Counted from the stretch's first letter, positions 6,981 through 15,381 are shown. The stretch is 31,078 nt of DNA from JACIYW01 sp014359745 (GCA_050433985.1 JBNPWE010000024.1:1-31078); one strand, 5' to 3'. Numbers and translations are program-made. Notes: generated from the sequence alone by a model not told the origin.

Positions 6981-7556
6981 TTAACCAATACATTCAATTT
7001 CGACGCGGCGGTTCTTCTGTCGGCCGGCCGCGGTGGCATTGTCGGCCACCGGATTGCGTTCGCCGTACCAGCGTACCTCTTGCACCCTGGCGCCGACCTG
7101 CCGCGCGACTTCGGCAACCGAATTGGCGCGGCGCTGCGACAGGGCCATATTGTAGGCATCGCTTGCCACGCTGTCGGTGTGGCCCGATATGACAAAGGAC
7201 GAGGCATTGGTTTGCCTGAAGAAATCGGCCAGCCGCGCGCGGCTGCCTTGGGAAAGGCGCCATTGATCGGTGGCGAACATCTGATCCGATTCAAACACCG
7301 CGCAGGCCGGCCCGCTGCGGCAGACCGGGGTGCCATCGCGGCGCAACCGGTTGTCGCCATAGCCTTCGGCGCCGTCGTCCATCACCCAATGTTCGCACCC
7401 GTCGGGATCGACCCAGATCGTTGGCACATAACGTTCGCCCACAATCGTGCGCGTTTCCTGCGCGGCGAGATCCTGACCAAGCATCGAAACCGAAACAAGG
7501 GCCACAAGGGTGATGCCCGCCATCTTGCGCATGGGGTTTGAAAGATTTCTGACCAC
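6981..7556 (-). CDS. OmpA-family peptidoglycan-binding protein with WVDPxGCxHW module
   Basis: A 191-residue secreted protein. From the GTG at 7556, placed by an upstream AAGGGA, it has a signal-like hydrophobic stretch (MAGITLVALVSVSMLG, cleavage likely after DLAAQ). The Cys-containing module IWVDPDGCEHWVMDDGAEGY through RDGTPVC follows, then a C-terminal OmpA-like domain (VISGHTDSVASDAYNMALSQRR and GRQKNRRVEIEC), whose Asp and Arg usually bind diaminopimelate of peptidoglycan. There is no beta-barrel, so it is probably a periplasmic cell-wall anchor. It is the first gene of a two-gene unit with the lipoprotein. The 230 bases upstream to the miaB stop include an AT-rich stretch around 7630-7690, a plausible promoter region. 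Confidence 0.88.
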   Translation of the reverse strand: MVRNLSNPMRKMAGITLVALVSVSMLGQDLAAQETRTIVGERYVPTIWVDPDGCEHWVMDDGAEGYGDNRLRRDGTPVCRSGPACAVFESDQMFATDQWRLSQGSRARLADFFRQTNASSFVISGHTDSVASDAYNMALSQRRANSVAEVARQVGARVQEVRWYGERNPVADNATAAGRQKNRRVEIECIG

Positions 7557-7786
7557 GATTTTTCCCTTACTCAAACAACGCATCGCGCTGGTCTGGACAT
7601 GGACCGAACGACACCATGTGGCAGATGTTAGCAAAAAATACGGCGAATAGAAGGCACATTCTCTATGTATTGTAGATACTTAGGCAACAAAACCCGCCAG
7701 CATTCGCGTATTGTTTCAGCAACCGGCATAAAACCCGGCCAGACCGCGATCGCTGCCGCACATTTGCCAGAATCGGTGATCCGCAG

Positions 7787-9142
7787 TCAACTGTTGCCGA
7801 TCGCCGGGGTTCCGGCAAGGGAATTGGGCTTGCTGTCGGTGATTCGTACCTTGGCCACCGTTCCGATGGGCAGGTCGGCAGCGTCGATATGCACGGCGTG
7901 AAGGTGGTCGGATTTTCCGGCCATCTGCCCCGGCTGTCTGCCTTTTTTCTCAATCAGAACAGATACTTCTTTGCCAACCATGGCGCTTTGCGCTTCGTGC
8001 TGCTGTTGGGTGAGCAATGCCTGTAGCTGTTGCAGCCGGTCGTCGGCCACCTCGGCGGGCACCTGGGCGCGTTCGGCGGCGGGGGTGCCGGGGCGGGGGG
8101 AGTATTTGAACGAATAGGCCTGCCCGTAGCCCACGGCGCGCACCAGATCCATGGTGGCCTGGAAATCGGCGTCGGTTTCACCGGGAAAGCCCACGATGAA
8201 ATCGCCCGAAATCAGGATGTCGGGCCGGGCGGCGCGGATGCGGTCTATCAGCCGGATATAGCCCTGGGCGGTGTGCTTGCGGTTCATCGCCTTCAGGATG
8301 CGGTCAGACCCGGATTGCACGGGTAAGTGCAGGTAAGGCATAAGTTTTTCGCAATCCCCATGGGCGGCGATCAGGTCGTCGCCCATGTCGTTGGGATGCG
8401 AGGTAGTGTAGCGGATGCGCGCCAGCCCGTCGAGGCGCGCAAGGTCGCGGATCAGCCGGGCAAGGCCCCAATCGCTGCCCTCACCTTCGCCGTGCCAGGC
8501 GTTGACGTTCTGGCCCAGCAGGGTGATTTCGCGCACGCCGCGCGCCACCAGATCGCGGGCTTCGGACAGGATGCGGGCGGCGGGGCGCGACACTTCGGCG
8601 CCACGGGTGTAGGGCACCACGCAGAAGGCGCAGAACTTGTCGCAGCCTTCCTGAACGGTCAGGAAAGCGGTCGGGTTCCGGTCTGGCTTTTGGTCTGGCT
8701 TTGGTCGGGACGGCAGGTGATCGAATTTGTCTTCGGCGGGGAATTCGGTATCGACAAGGCGCGCCCCCGCCGCGACGCCGCGCGCCATCGCGGGCAGGCG
8801 GTGATAGCTTTGCGGACCGACGACCAGATCGACAATCGGCGCGCGCGCCAGAATTTCCGTGCCCTCGGCCTGTGCCACGCAGCCGGTAACGCCGATGCGC
8901 AGATCGGGGCGCGCGGATTTGAGCGGCTTGAGCCGCCCGAGTTCGGAGTAAACCTTTTCGGCGGCCTTTTCGCGGATGTGGCAGGTGTTGAGCAGGATCA
9001 TGTCGGCGGCCCCGATGTCTTCGGTCAGCTCGTAGCCATCGGTGCCCAGTGCCTCGGCCATGCGTTCGCTGTCATAGACGTTCATCTGGCAGCCGTAGGT
9101 CTTGATGAACAGTTTCTTCACTGTGGTCTTCGCCCCATCCAT
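7787..9142 (-). CDS. miaB: tRNA-2-methylthio-N6-dimethylallyladenosine synthase MiaB
   Basis: A radical-SAM methylthiotransferase that modifies A37 of tRNAs reading UNN codons. The N-terminal UPF0004 domain has its three cluster cysteines (YGCQMN, NTCHIR, TGCVAQ); the radical-SAM cluster motif CxxxCxxC is CDKFCAFC; the C-terminal part (from about residue 380) is a TRAM domain. Of several possible starts I chose ATG 9142 (MDGAKTTVKKLFIKTYG), which has an AGGGA at about nine bases; ATG 9151 is nine bases further up with poorer spacing. The product has about 451 residues. A short Lys-Pro-Asp-rich loop (KPDQKPDRNP) precedes the radical-SAM motif. It heads the miaB-phoH-ybeY-corC-lnt-metK neighbourhood. 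Confidence 0.96.
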   Translation of the reverse strand: MDGAKTTVKKLFIKTYGCQMNVYDSERMAEALGTDGYELTEDIGAADMILLNTCHIREKAAEKVYSELGRLKPLKSARPDLRIGVTGCVAQAEGTEILARAPIVDLVVGPQSYHRLPAMARGVAAGARLVDTEFPAEDKFDHLPSRPKPDQKPDRNPTAFLTVQEGCDKFCAFCVVPYTRGAEVSRPAARILSEARDLVARGVREITLLGQNVNAWHGEGEGSDWGLARLIRDLARLDGLARIRYTTSHPNDMGDDLIAAHGDCEKLMPYLHLPVQSGSDRILKAMNRKHTAQGYIRLIDRIRAARPDILISGDFIVGFPGETDADFQATMDLVRAVGYGQAYSFKYSPRPGTPAAERAQVPAEVADDRLQQLQALLTQQQHEAQSAMVGKEVSVLIEKKGRQPGQMAGKSDHLHAVHIDAADLPIGTVAKVRITDSKPNSLAGTPAIGNS

Positions 9143-9260
9143 GATCGACATCCCTGTGGTCGGCTTGCGCTTTATCCGGGGCCGGACCGGATCGCAACGC
9201 TTGCAATACACCCGTCCTTAACCGATTCTGTGCCAAGAGGCGACAGGTTCAGGACAGGGT

Positions 9261-10124
9261 ATGACGTATAGCGGGCTGGAGGATTTTCTGAGGAACGGGC
9301 GCGCCGTGCTGGCCAGGGGGCCGGTGGCGCTGATCTTTGCCGATGACGGGGTCGAGGTGGACAGCACCCTGCGCCATTGTCTGCGCATCGGGTTTCGCGC
9401 CACGGTGTTTTTCGCACCCGACCGGATTACCACCCCGCCTGCCCTGGCGGATCAGGTGCGTCGGGTGAATTATGACACCCAGCAGGACAATGCGCTGATG
9501 CATGCGGTCAACCGGATCATCCCGGCGGCGCCGGGCGTCTGGTTCTATTACGGCTATAACGCCGAATACCTGTTCTATCCGTTCTGCGAAACCCGCACGA
9601 TCGGCGAATGCCTGACATTCCACGCCGAGGAACGCCGCGACGCGATGCTGAGCTATGTGGTCGATCTTTACGCCGACAACCTGGACAGGCACCCGAACGC
9701 CGTCAGCCTGATCGACGCCTGTCTGGACAAATCGGGCTATTACGCGCTGGCCCGCCGGGATGCCGAAGGCGACGCCAAGGAACGACAGCTTGATTTCTTT
9801 GGCGGCCTGCGCTGGCGCTTTGAAGAACATATTCCCGCCAACCGGCGCAAGATCGACCGTATCGCACTGTTTCGTGCCAAACCGGGGCTGTCGCTGCGCG
9901 AGGATTTCACCTTTGACGATGAAGAATACAATAGCTACGCCAGCCCCTGGCACAACAACATCACCTCGGCGATCTGTTCGTTTCGCACCGCCAAGGCCTT
10001 GCGCACCAATCCCGGATCGAAATTCGATATCCACACGTTCAACTGGCACAATTCCGAGCCGTTCGGCTGGCATTCGCAGCAGTTGATGGATCTGGGCCTG
10101 ATGGAACCGGGGCAGTGGTTCTAG
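9261..10124 (+). CDS. Conserved hypothetical protein, possibly glycosyltransferase-related
   Basis: A 287-residue cytosolic-looking protein with no signal peptide or membrane helix, transcribed divergently from miaB. Notable segments are GPVALIFADDGVEVDSTLRH near the N-terminus, an aromatic-rich middle (VWFYYGYNAEYLFYPF), CLDKSGYYALARRD, and a charged and aromatic C-terminal block (FTFDDEEYNSYASPWHNN, FDIHTFNWHNSEPFGWHS). The first part (a buried beta strand followed by acidic residues) resembles the start of glycosyltransferase-2-like proteins, but I see no complete sugar-nucleotide motif set. Proteins like this appear, from memory, to be common in Rhodobacteraceae. The ATG at 9261 has AGGAC about six bases upstream. 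Function not assigned. Confidence 0.8.
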   Translation: MTYSGLEDFLRNGRAVLARGPVALIFADDGVEVDSTLRHCLRIGFRATVFFAPDRITTPPALADQVRRVNYDTQQDNALMHAVNRIIPAAPGVWFYYGYNAEYLFYPFCETRTIGECLTFHAEERRDAMLSYVVDLYADNLDRHPNAVSLIDACLDKSGYYALARRDAEGDAKERQLDFFGGLRWRFEEHIPANRRKIDRIALFRAKPGLSLREDFTFDDEEYNSYASPWHNNITSAICSFRTAKALRTNPGSKFDIHTFNWHNSEPFGWHSQQLMDLGLMEPGQWF

Positions 10125-10181
10125 CAATGTCAGTTGGTCGGGTTCCTTGCCTTTAGCGGCGCGCGCATGGCGGGGTTGGGG

Positions 10182-10207
10182 TTTGAGTATTTATTCCAAG
10201 ATGAAAC
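10182..10207 (+). repeat. Dispersed 24-26-bp repeat, copy 1
   Basis: The core gagtatttattccaagatg recurs in inverted orientation at 13224-13247 with 24 matching bases. It lies in the intergenic space between two converging genes, and a diverged copy is at 18346-18371. Confidence 0.85.
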
Positions 10208-10302
10208 GAAATGGCGTTTTTCTGTGTGGGCCTGGTTGAGCGGACAAGCTGCGACAGCGTTTCGGATTTTTGGTGAGGCCGCGCAAAAATATGGTTGGCG
10301 TT

Positions 10303-11937
10303 TCAGGCAAAGATCCCGTGGCAGAACCAGCCGCCCGACATCGTGGCGCCATGCGCATAAAACAGCCAGAGCCGCGCGCCCGTCTCTGTTTCCAGGCGCC
10401 AGTAATCGCGCACGCCTGATCGCCATTCGGGATCATCCAGCCACCATTCGGGGGCGATGCGTTCGGGGCCTGTTGCGCCGGTGATCTTGTGCAGGGTGCG
10501 GCGCCAGCGGAAGGTGGCGGGCACGGTGGGCGTTTCGGGGGCCTGCACGGGTTCGGGGCGAAACAGCAGGGCCGGGCGCGGGCCGGGCGGCGCGGGCCAG
10601 TCGCCGGGGGCGGCGGGCGCATAGGCGGCGGCCAGCACCTGCGCCGATTTTTCGGGGATATGGCTGTCGCCGGGCGCAAGGCGGGTGATTGCCTCCATCC
10701 CCAGCCGGGCGCCGATGCGGCCGATCATGTCATCAAGGGCGGTATCGTCGGCTTGCCGGGCCAGGGCGCGGGCCGTTGCCTCGGCGTGGCCGTGGTGCTG
10801 GTGGGGGTGGACCGGTTCGGTCTGCACCGCCACCAGCCGCAGCCGGTCAATGCCAAGGCCCGCGTCGATCTGATCGAGCTTGAGCGCCAGAAGCGGGCGC
10901 AACCGGTCGGGATCGGCACTGGGACGGGCAAGGCCGACGCCGATTTCGGCGATGCCGCCGTCGGCGCGAAACGCTTCCAGCCGCAGGTGGCGGGCGCCGC
11001 GCCCGGCCGCGGTCAGCCGCGCGGCAAGGCGGGGCAACATCCGGTCGATCGCCGCCGCAATGTCGTCGCGCAGGCCGATCGGTTCGGGAAAGGACAGCCG
11101 CACGGCAAAGGCCGGCGCCTCGCGCGCGGGCGAGATCGGTTCGGGCGTGGCGCCGAAGGCCTGATCAAGGCGCAGCATCACCGCGCGTCCGAAGCGGCGG
11201 GCAAGGGCCGCGCGCGGCATCCCCGCCAGATCGCCGATGCGCCGCAGGCCAAGCCGCGTCAGCCCCGCCACCACGTCGGGGTCCAGCCGAAGCGCCGCGA
11301 CCGGCAGCGGGGCCAGCGCCGTGCGGGTCTGGCCGGGCGGGGCGATACGGGCCTGGGTGGCGGCGGGCAGGGGTGCGCCCCCCCGCCGGGTGGCGGCGCG
11401 CGACCGGGTTGCGCGCGCCTCTTGCGCGATGGCGTCGCCGCTGCGGGTGCTGACCACCGCGCGCCCGGCAAAACGGGCCAGCGCCCAGGCGGCGCCGGGC
11501 GTATCGGCAAGGCCCGCGCGCACGGTCAGGCCCAGGTTCGCGCAATCGGCCTCTGCCTCGGCCAGCATCGGCGCCTCGCCGCCAAAAAGATGCGCGCAGC
11601 CGGTGATGTCGATCAAGAGGGCGTCGGCGCCTTCGGTGGCGACCAGGGGCGAAAACTTGCCGGCCCAGCGGCGCAGATGCGCCAGGAACGCCGCCTCGGC
11701 GCCCGGCGCGGCGGTGCGGGTGATCAGCGCGGGGCACATCGCGCGCGCATCGCGCAGGCCCTGGCCAAGGTAAAGGCCCGCCGCCTCTGCCTCGGCCGAG
11801 AGGGACGTGATGACCTGGGCGTTGCGAACCTCTGCCACCACGGCCAGCGGGCCGCAGGGCAGCGACCGGCCCTGACGCAGAACCCGTTCCGCCGCAAGGC
11901 GCGGAAACCACAGCGACAGAATGCGCCGGTCGACCAT
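10303..11937 (-). CDS. imuB: ImuB-type Y-family DNA polymerase-like protein
   Basis: A 544-residue Y-family polymerase homologue of the ImuB group, the catalytically silent adaptor of the ImuA-ImuB-DnaE2 mutasome. The N-terminus reads RILSLWFPRLAAERVLR, where active Y polymerases have a metal-binding Asp, and the second motif is ALLIDITGCAHLFGGE in place of the active S.DE. A helix-hairpin-helix region (RLGLRRIGDLAGMPRAALARRFG) and a little-finger-like part follow, with a C-terminal tail (PEWWLDDPEWRSGVRDYWRLE) typical of ImuB. The start at 11937 has AAAGGG six bases upstream. Neither imuA nor dnaE2 is adjacent: efp lies upstream and a converging gene downstream. LexA control was not evident. 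Confidence 0.88.
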   Translation of the reverse strand: MVDRRILSLWFPRLAAERVLRQGRSLPCGPLAVVAEVRNAQVITSLSAEAEAAGLYLGQGLRDARAMCPALITRTAAPGAEAAFLAHLRRWAGKFSPLVATEGADALLIDITGCAHLFGGEAPMLAEAEADCANLGLTVRAGLADTPGAAWALARFAGRAVVSTRSGDAIAQEARATRSRAATRRGGAPLPAATQARIAPPGQTRTALAPLPVAALRLDPDVVAGLTRLGLRRIGDLAGMPRAALARRFGRAVMLRLDQAFGATPEPISPAREAPAFAVRLSFPEPIGLRDDIAAAIDRMLPRLAARLTAAGRGARHLRLEAFRADGGIAEIGVGLARPSADPDRLRPLLALKLDQIDAGLGIDRLRLVAVQTEPVHPHQHHGHAEATARALARQADDTALDDMIGRIGARLGMEAITRLAPGDSHIPEKSAQVLAAAYAPAAPGDWPAPPGPRPALLFRPEPVQAPETPTVPATFRWRRTLHKITGATGPERIAPEWWLDDPEWRSGVRDYWRLETETGARLWLFYAHGATMSGGWFCHGIFA

Positions 11938-12017
11938 TGGCATCCCTTTGGGCCGGGTGGCCCGCCAGCGAAAGATAGGCGGGTTTGCGGCGCGCGAAAA
12001 GGCCGGGGCGGGATTGG

Positions 12018-12581
12018 TCAGGCGCGTTCGGAATATTCGAAGGTTTCCGTATCGACCACGATATCTTCATCGGTGCCGACAAAGGGCGGCACCATGATGC
12101 GCACGCCATTGTCAAGGATCGCGGGTTTGTAGCTGCTGGTCGCGGTCTGACCTTTGACGACGGGCTCGGTTTCGACGATCTTGCACGTCACCTTTTGCGG
12201 GATGCGCATGTTCAGCGCCTCTTCGCCGTAATATTCGACAGTCACCGTCATGCCGTCTTGCAGGAACGGGCGGCGATCACCCAACAGGTCGACCGGCAGT
12301 TCGATCTGTTCGAATGTGTCATTGTCCATGACCACCAGCATATCGCCCGCCTGATACAGGAACTGCTGATCCTTTTGTTCAAGGCGGGTGCGTTCCACCT
12401 TGTCCTCCGAGCGGAAGCGTTCGTTCAGCTTGGTGCCGTTGCGCAGGTTCTTCAGTTCAACCTGGGCGAAGGCGCCGCCCTTGCCGGGTTTGACATGGTT
12501 GACCTTGACCGCCACCCAAAGGCCGCCGTCATGTTCCAGCGTGTATCCGGGGCGGATTTCATTACCGTTGATCTTGGGCAT
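12018..12581 (-). CDS. efp: Translation elongation factor P
   Basis: Rescues ribosomes stalled at polyproline stretches. The 187-residue product has the standard length and the three beta-barrel domains, and the tip loop KPGKGGAF carries a Lys at position 34, the site modified in EpmA-type systems (rather than the Arg of EarP systems). The C-terminal domain ends with KPAILDNGVRIMVPPFVGTDEDI. The start at 12581 (MPKINGNEIRPGY) gives the family N-terminus; an AAGG lies about ten bases upstream. The 214-base space between this gene and the divergent small gene at 12796 must hold both promoters. Confidence 0.97.
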   Translation of the reverse strand: MPKINGNEIRPGYTLEHDGGLWVAVKVNHVKPGKGGAFAQVELKNLRNGTKLNERFRSEDKVERTRLEQKDQQFLYQAGDMLVVMDNDTFEQIELPVDLLGDRRPFLQDGMTVTVEYYGEEALNMRIPQKVTCKIVETEPVVKGQTATSSYKPAILDNGVRIMVPPFVGTDEDIVVDTETFEYSERA

Positions 12582-12795
12582 GGGGCAAAACCTTGACAAA
12601 AGCTTGTTTGATGTTCGGCGGCACCTATATCTGGGCTATGGGTGGCTGGCAAGCCAATCAACTGGTAGGCGTTTTTTCAAAGCCATGTCCTGAGCGCAAG
12701 GGTGATATGCATCAGATGGCATACCGAATCATGGGGCAAAAGCCGTATTGAGGCGGGACGCGAAAACGCAAGAGCAAGAATAAGGACTACAACGT

Positions 12796-13116
12796 ATGGT
12801 CGATCTGGTCGACGGAACTGCCTTCAACTTTGAACAGGGTCAACGATCGCGCAAGCTTTTTGCGGCGGTTGTTCTGGCCGCGCTTGATGATGCGATCGCG
12901 GATGACAAGAAATATGGTAACGGCCCGGATCAGATTGCGCGCTGGGCGCGGTCGCGCGACGGGCGCGAAGTGCTGTCTTGTGCGGGGATCGACCCGAATG
13001 AACGGGTTGTCAAGGGGCTGATGGAATTCGTCGGGCGCGGTGTGCGCACCTCGGTTGCGCTGTCGCGCGAGGAAAGCGAACGGCGGCACGCGCTTGAAGA
13101 ATCAGAAGCCGCCTGA
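12796..13116 (+). CDS. Small conserved protein (DUF6280-like)
   Basis: A 106-residue, charged, probably helical cytosolic protein with no signal or membrane segment. Recognisable blocks are RSRKLFAAVVLAALDDAIAD, YGNGPDQIARWARSRDGREV, LSCAGIDPNERVVKGL and a Glu-rich end. I recall it as a Rhodobacteraceae-conserved family probably numbered DUF6280, of unknown function. The start ATG 12796 has AAGGAC about nine bases upstream. It is divergent from efp and followed by a GC-rich hairpin. Confidence 0.85.
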   Translation: MVDLVDGTAFNFEQGQRSRKLFAAVVLAALDDAIADDKKYGNGPDQIARWARSRDGREVLSCAGIDPNERVVKGLMEFVGRGVRTSVALSREESERRHALEESEAA

Positions 13117-13130
13117 ACGGTTTGGCGGTC

Positions 13131-13151
13131 GGTCGCGCCCTTGGCGCGGCC
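13131..13151 (+). terminator. Possible hairpin terminator after small conserved gene
   Basis: A nine-pair stem (ggtcgcgcc and ggcgcggcc, one G-T pair) with a ctt loop begins 15 bases after the stop. There is no U-run, so factor-independent termination is uncertain. Confidence 0.4.
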
Positions 13152-13223
13152 ATGAGGTGACGCGCTATTGCGACTTGCGCGCAATCAGACCCGCACCCTG
13201 ACCGCCGCGGACAATGCTCGCCC

Positions 13224-13247
13224 GTTTCATCTTGGAATAAATACTCA
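13224..13247 (-). repeat. Dispersed 24-26-bp repeat, copy 2 (inverted)
   Basis: These 24 bases are the exact reverse complement of part of 10182-10207. The copy lies between two convergent genes. It has no coding potential. Confidence 0.85.
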
Positions 13248-13310
13248 TTTCCCGCGCTCGTATGGCGCGCATCGGATATCCGGCGCGCGTCAATCGTTGT
13301 GGTGCTTCGT

Positions 13311-13892
13311 TCAGTTGAAATCGCGCGTGGCCAGCGCGCGCGAAATTTCAGCGCGGACCAGTTTGCGCACATTGCGGGTGATGCGTTCGCCCAAGGCGCC
13401 CTGAAGTTCCTCACGCACGATTTCCGCAACCATGTCGCGCAGCATTTCTTCATCCAGAATCGTTTCATCGGCATCGCTGTCGGCGGTGTCGTCAAAAAGT
13501 TCCGATGTCTCGGCGTCGTCCTGGGCGGGCCAGGGCTGCGCAAGAGGGGCTGTGCGGTTCTTGGCGGAAAAGACGGGCGGAAAATCCTGTGGCAGGGTGC
13601 TGGCGCCCGCCTCGCTGCCGTCGGGTTCCCATTCACTGGCCGAGGCGGCGACGGCCTGTTCAAGTTCGGCAATCCGGTCTTCCAGCGTTTGTTGATCGTC
13701 GCAACCCGGCCCACCGGATCGGCTGGACGCACCGGGGTTTTCGGCCTCTGGCGGGGGTGCTACGCGGAACGCGGGCGTCAGAACCAGCTTGCCCGGCGAC
13801 GGCCTTTCCGGCGATACCGGCTGTTCGGACACCAGTCTGCGGATGGATGACAGCACATCCTCAATATCAACATTCGTTATCGGGTCAGACAT
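13311..13892 (-). CDS. PopZ-like / DUF2497-like acidic protein
   Basis: A 193-residue acidic protein. The N-terminus MSDPITNVDIEDVLSSIRRLVSE is a short helix, the middle is disordered-looking and rich in Pro, Ser, Glu and Asp, and the C-terminus (EEMLRDMVAEIVREELQGAL, ERITRNVRKLVRAEISRAL) is a pair of helices. This N-helix, acidic linker and C-terminal helical bundle is the layout of the PopZ (DUF2497) polar-organising scaffold. The position directly after tolC is also where alphaproteobacteria carry it. Identity with PopZ is inferred from architecture. The start at 13892 has AGGTGG upstream. valS, which often follows, is not present. Confidence 0.75.
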   Translation of the reverse strand: MSDPITNVDIEDVLSSIRRLVSEQPVSPERPSPGKLVLTPAFRVAPPPEAENPGASSRSGGPGCDDQQTLEDRIAELEQAVAASASEWEPDGSEAGASTLPQDFPPVFSAKNRTAPLAQPWPAQDDAETSELFDDTADSDADETILDEEMLRDMVAEIVREELQGALGERITRNVRKLVRAEISRALATRDFN

Positions 13893-13965
13893 GGACCACC
13901 TGCTCTTGCCTATACCCATTGTAGACCGAATACGGCCACGCCACAACAATTAGCGCAGGCCGACG

Positions 13966-15381
13966 TTATTTCGGCAACTTTCCGATGCTTTGCAATACCC
14001 GGTCAAGCCGCTTTCCCTGGACAGAGGTCGCGGGGGCGTTATGCACTGCGTTGTAATAGGCGGAGGGATCGTAAGTGGGTATGCCGAGGTTGAGGTGTTC
14101 GACCGTCAAAAGCCCGATCGAGGCCAGAACCGTATAGGCCGCGACATTCTGAAGATTGACCGAGGCGATAAGATCGCCCCGTGCCGTCAGCAGATCCTGT
14201 TCCAGATCAAGCACGTCAAGCGTGGTGCGGGCACCCAGCTTGGCCTCTTCGCGGGCGCCCTCGAACGCCACGCGCGCCGCGTCGATCTGTTCGCGGTTAG
14301 AGATGATGCGCGCGCGCGCAACTTCCAGATCCGACCAGGCGCGCCCGACATCCTGTTCCACAAGGCGGACCGTTTGTAACAGATTGGCGCGGGTAGACGC
14401 GGCACGCGCCAAGGCCTGCCGGTACAGCGCCGACAACTGCCCGCCCTGATAGATCGGTTTTCTGAACGTCAGGTTGAGGCTGGTTGATGAGTTCTCAAAC
14501 TGTTCGTTTGCCGTGGCTTGGGCCCCCGCAGATATCTGGCCGCGCGTGGCGGCCTTGGCCCGTTCCGCGTTCAGGTCGGCGGCGGCCACCTGATGTTGGG
14601 CCTGTCTGATCGTGGGATGATCGCGGGCGCCGACCGATTTGGCCTCGACCAGGGTGGCGGGCAGCGCGGGCAACATGTTCTTGTCTGACAGGGTGCCGGG
14701 AAAATGGCCGGTGGCGGCCTTGTAATCCTCGCGCGCGCTGACAAGATCCCCCCGCGCCGCTTGCAGGTTCGACCGGGCAGAGGCAAGCCGCGCCTCGGCG
14801 ATGGAGACATCGGTGCGCGTGACCTCGCCCACTTCGAAGCGGTCGCGCGCGGCGCGCAATTCCTCGGTCAGCAGCCGCACGTTGCTTTCGCCGATCTGCA
14901 CGAATTCGACCGCGCTGCGCACGTTCATGAAGGCGGTGACCGCCTGCAACAAGACCCGCTGTTCCAGATCGACGAGGGCCTCACGGGTGGCAAGCACGGT
15001 TTCCTTGGCCGATTCAACGCCAAGCCGCGTGCGCCCGAAATCATAGAGCAGAAGATCGGCCGAAATGCCGACCGAGGCCGAAAGATCGTCGATCGTGGTG
15101 CCAAGCCGCTTGCCGACATAATCCGAGCCCGCGATGAAATCGATGACCGGGCGCAGGTTTGACACGGCAACCGCCACATCTTCATCCGCCGCGCGCAACA
15201 GGGCGCGGTTCTGCTCCAGCAGGTTGGAATTTTCATAGGCGCTCACCAGCGTATCGGCCAATGTCTGCGCCGACAACAGGGCGGGCGTGGCCCCGATGAT
15301 CCCCGCCAGAACGCCGACAGCCACGGCGCCCGAAAATCCCCGTTTGCCCGAAAGCCGCCGTTTGAATCTGCCCAAGATCAT
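13966..15381 (-). CDS. tolC: TolC-family outer-membrane channel
   Basis: A 471-residue outer-membrane efflux protein forming the exit duct for type I secretion and tripartite efflux pumps. A signal peptide (hydrophobic GAVAVGVLAGIIGATPALLSAQ, cleavage after AQ) is followed by TLADTLVSAYENSNLLEQNR, the typical TolC opening, then two repeats of long alpha-helices rich in Ala, Arg, Gln and Glu, with motifs DLLLYDFGRTRLGVE, RFEVGEVTRTDVSIAEARLA and the second-half equivalents FRKPIYQGGQLSALY and KLGARTTLDVLDLEQDLL. It follows pcm after 56 bases and precedes the PopZ-like gene by 73 bases, probably one operon. Transport partners are not encoded here. Confidence 0.95.
   Translation of the reverse strand: MILGRFKRRLSGKRGFSGAVAVGVLAGIIGATPALLSAQTLADTLVSAYENSNLLEQNRALLRAADEDVAVAVSNLRPVIDFIAGSDYVGKRLGTTIDDLSASVGISADLLLYDFGRTRLGVESAKETVLATREALVDLEQRVLLQAVTAFMNVRSAVEFVQIGESNVRLLTEELRAARDRFEVGEVTRTDVSIAEARLASARSNLQAARGDLVSAREDYKAATGHFPGTLSDKNMLPALPATLVEAKSVGARDHPTIRQAQHQVAAADLNAERAKAATRGQISAGAQATANEQFENSSTSLNLTFRKPIYQGGQLSALYRQALARAASTRANLLQTVRLVEQDVGRAWSDLEVARARIISNREQIDAARVAFEGAREEAKLGARTTLDVLDLEQDLLTARGDLIASVNLQNVAAYTVLASIGLLTVEHLNLGIPTYDPSAYYNAVHNAPATSVQGKRLDRVLQSIGKLPK

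Noticed and set aside
8670..8710. Repeated ggtctggctttt-like units in miaB as a tandem repeat locus
   Set aside because: Only two imperfect units encoding KPDQKPDR; too short and coding-constrained to call.
10489..12132. 547-codon plus-strand open frame opposite imuB
   Set aside because: Its composition is Gly/Arg/Gln-rich shadow code; ImuB motifs lie on the minus strand.
12582..12795. Strong promoter pair between efp and the small conserved gene
   Set aside because: A TTGACA is present at 12592-12597, but its nearest TATAT-like box is 27 bases away; no reliable promoter could be fixed.
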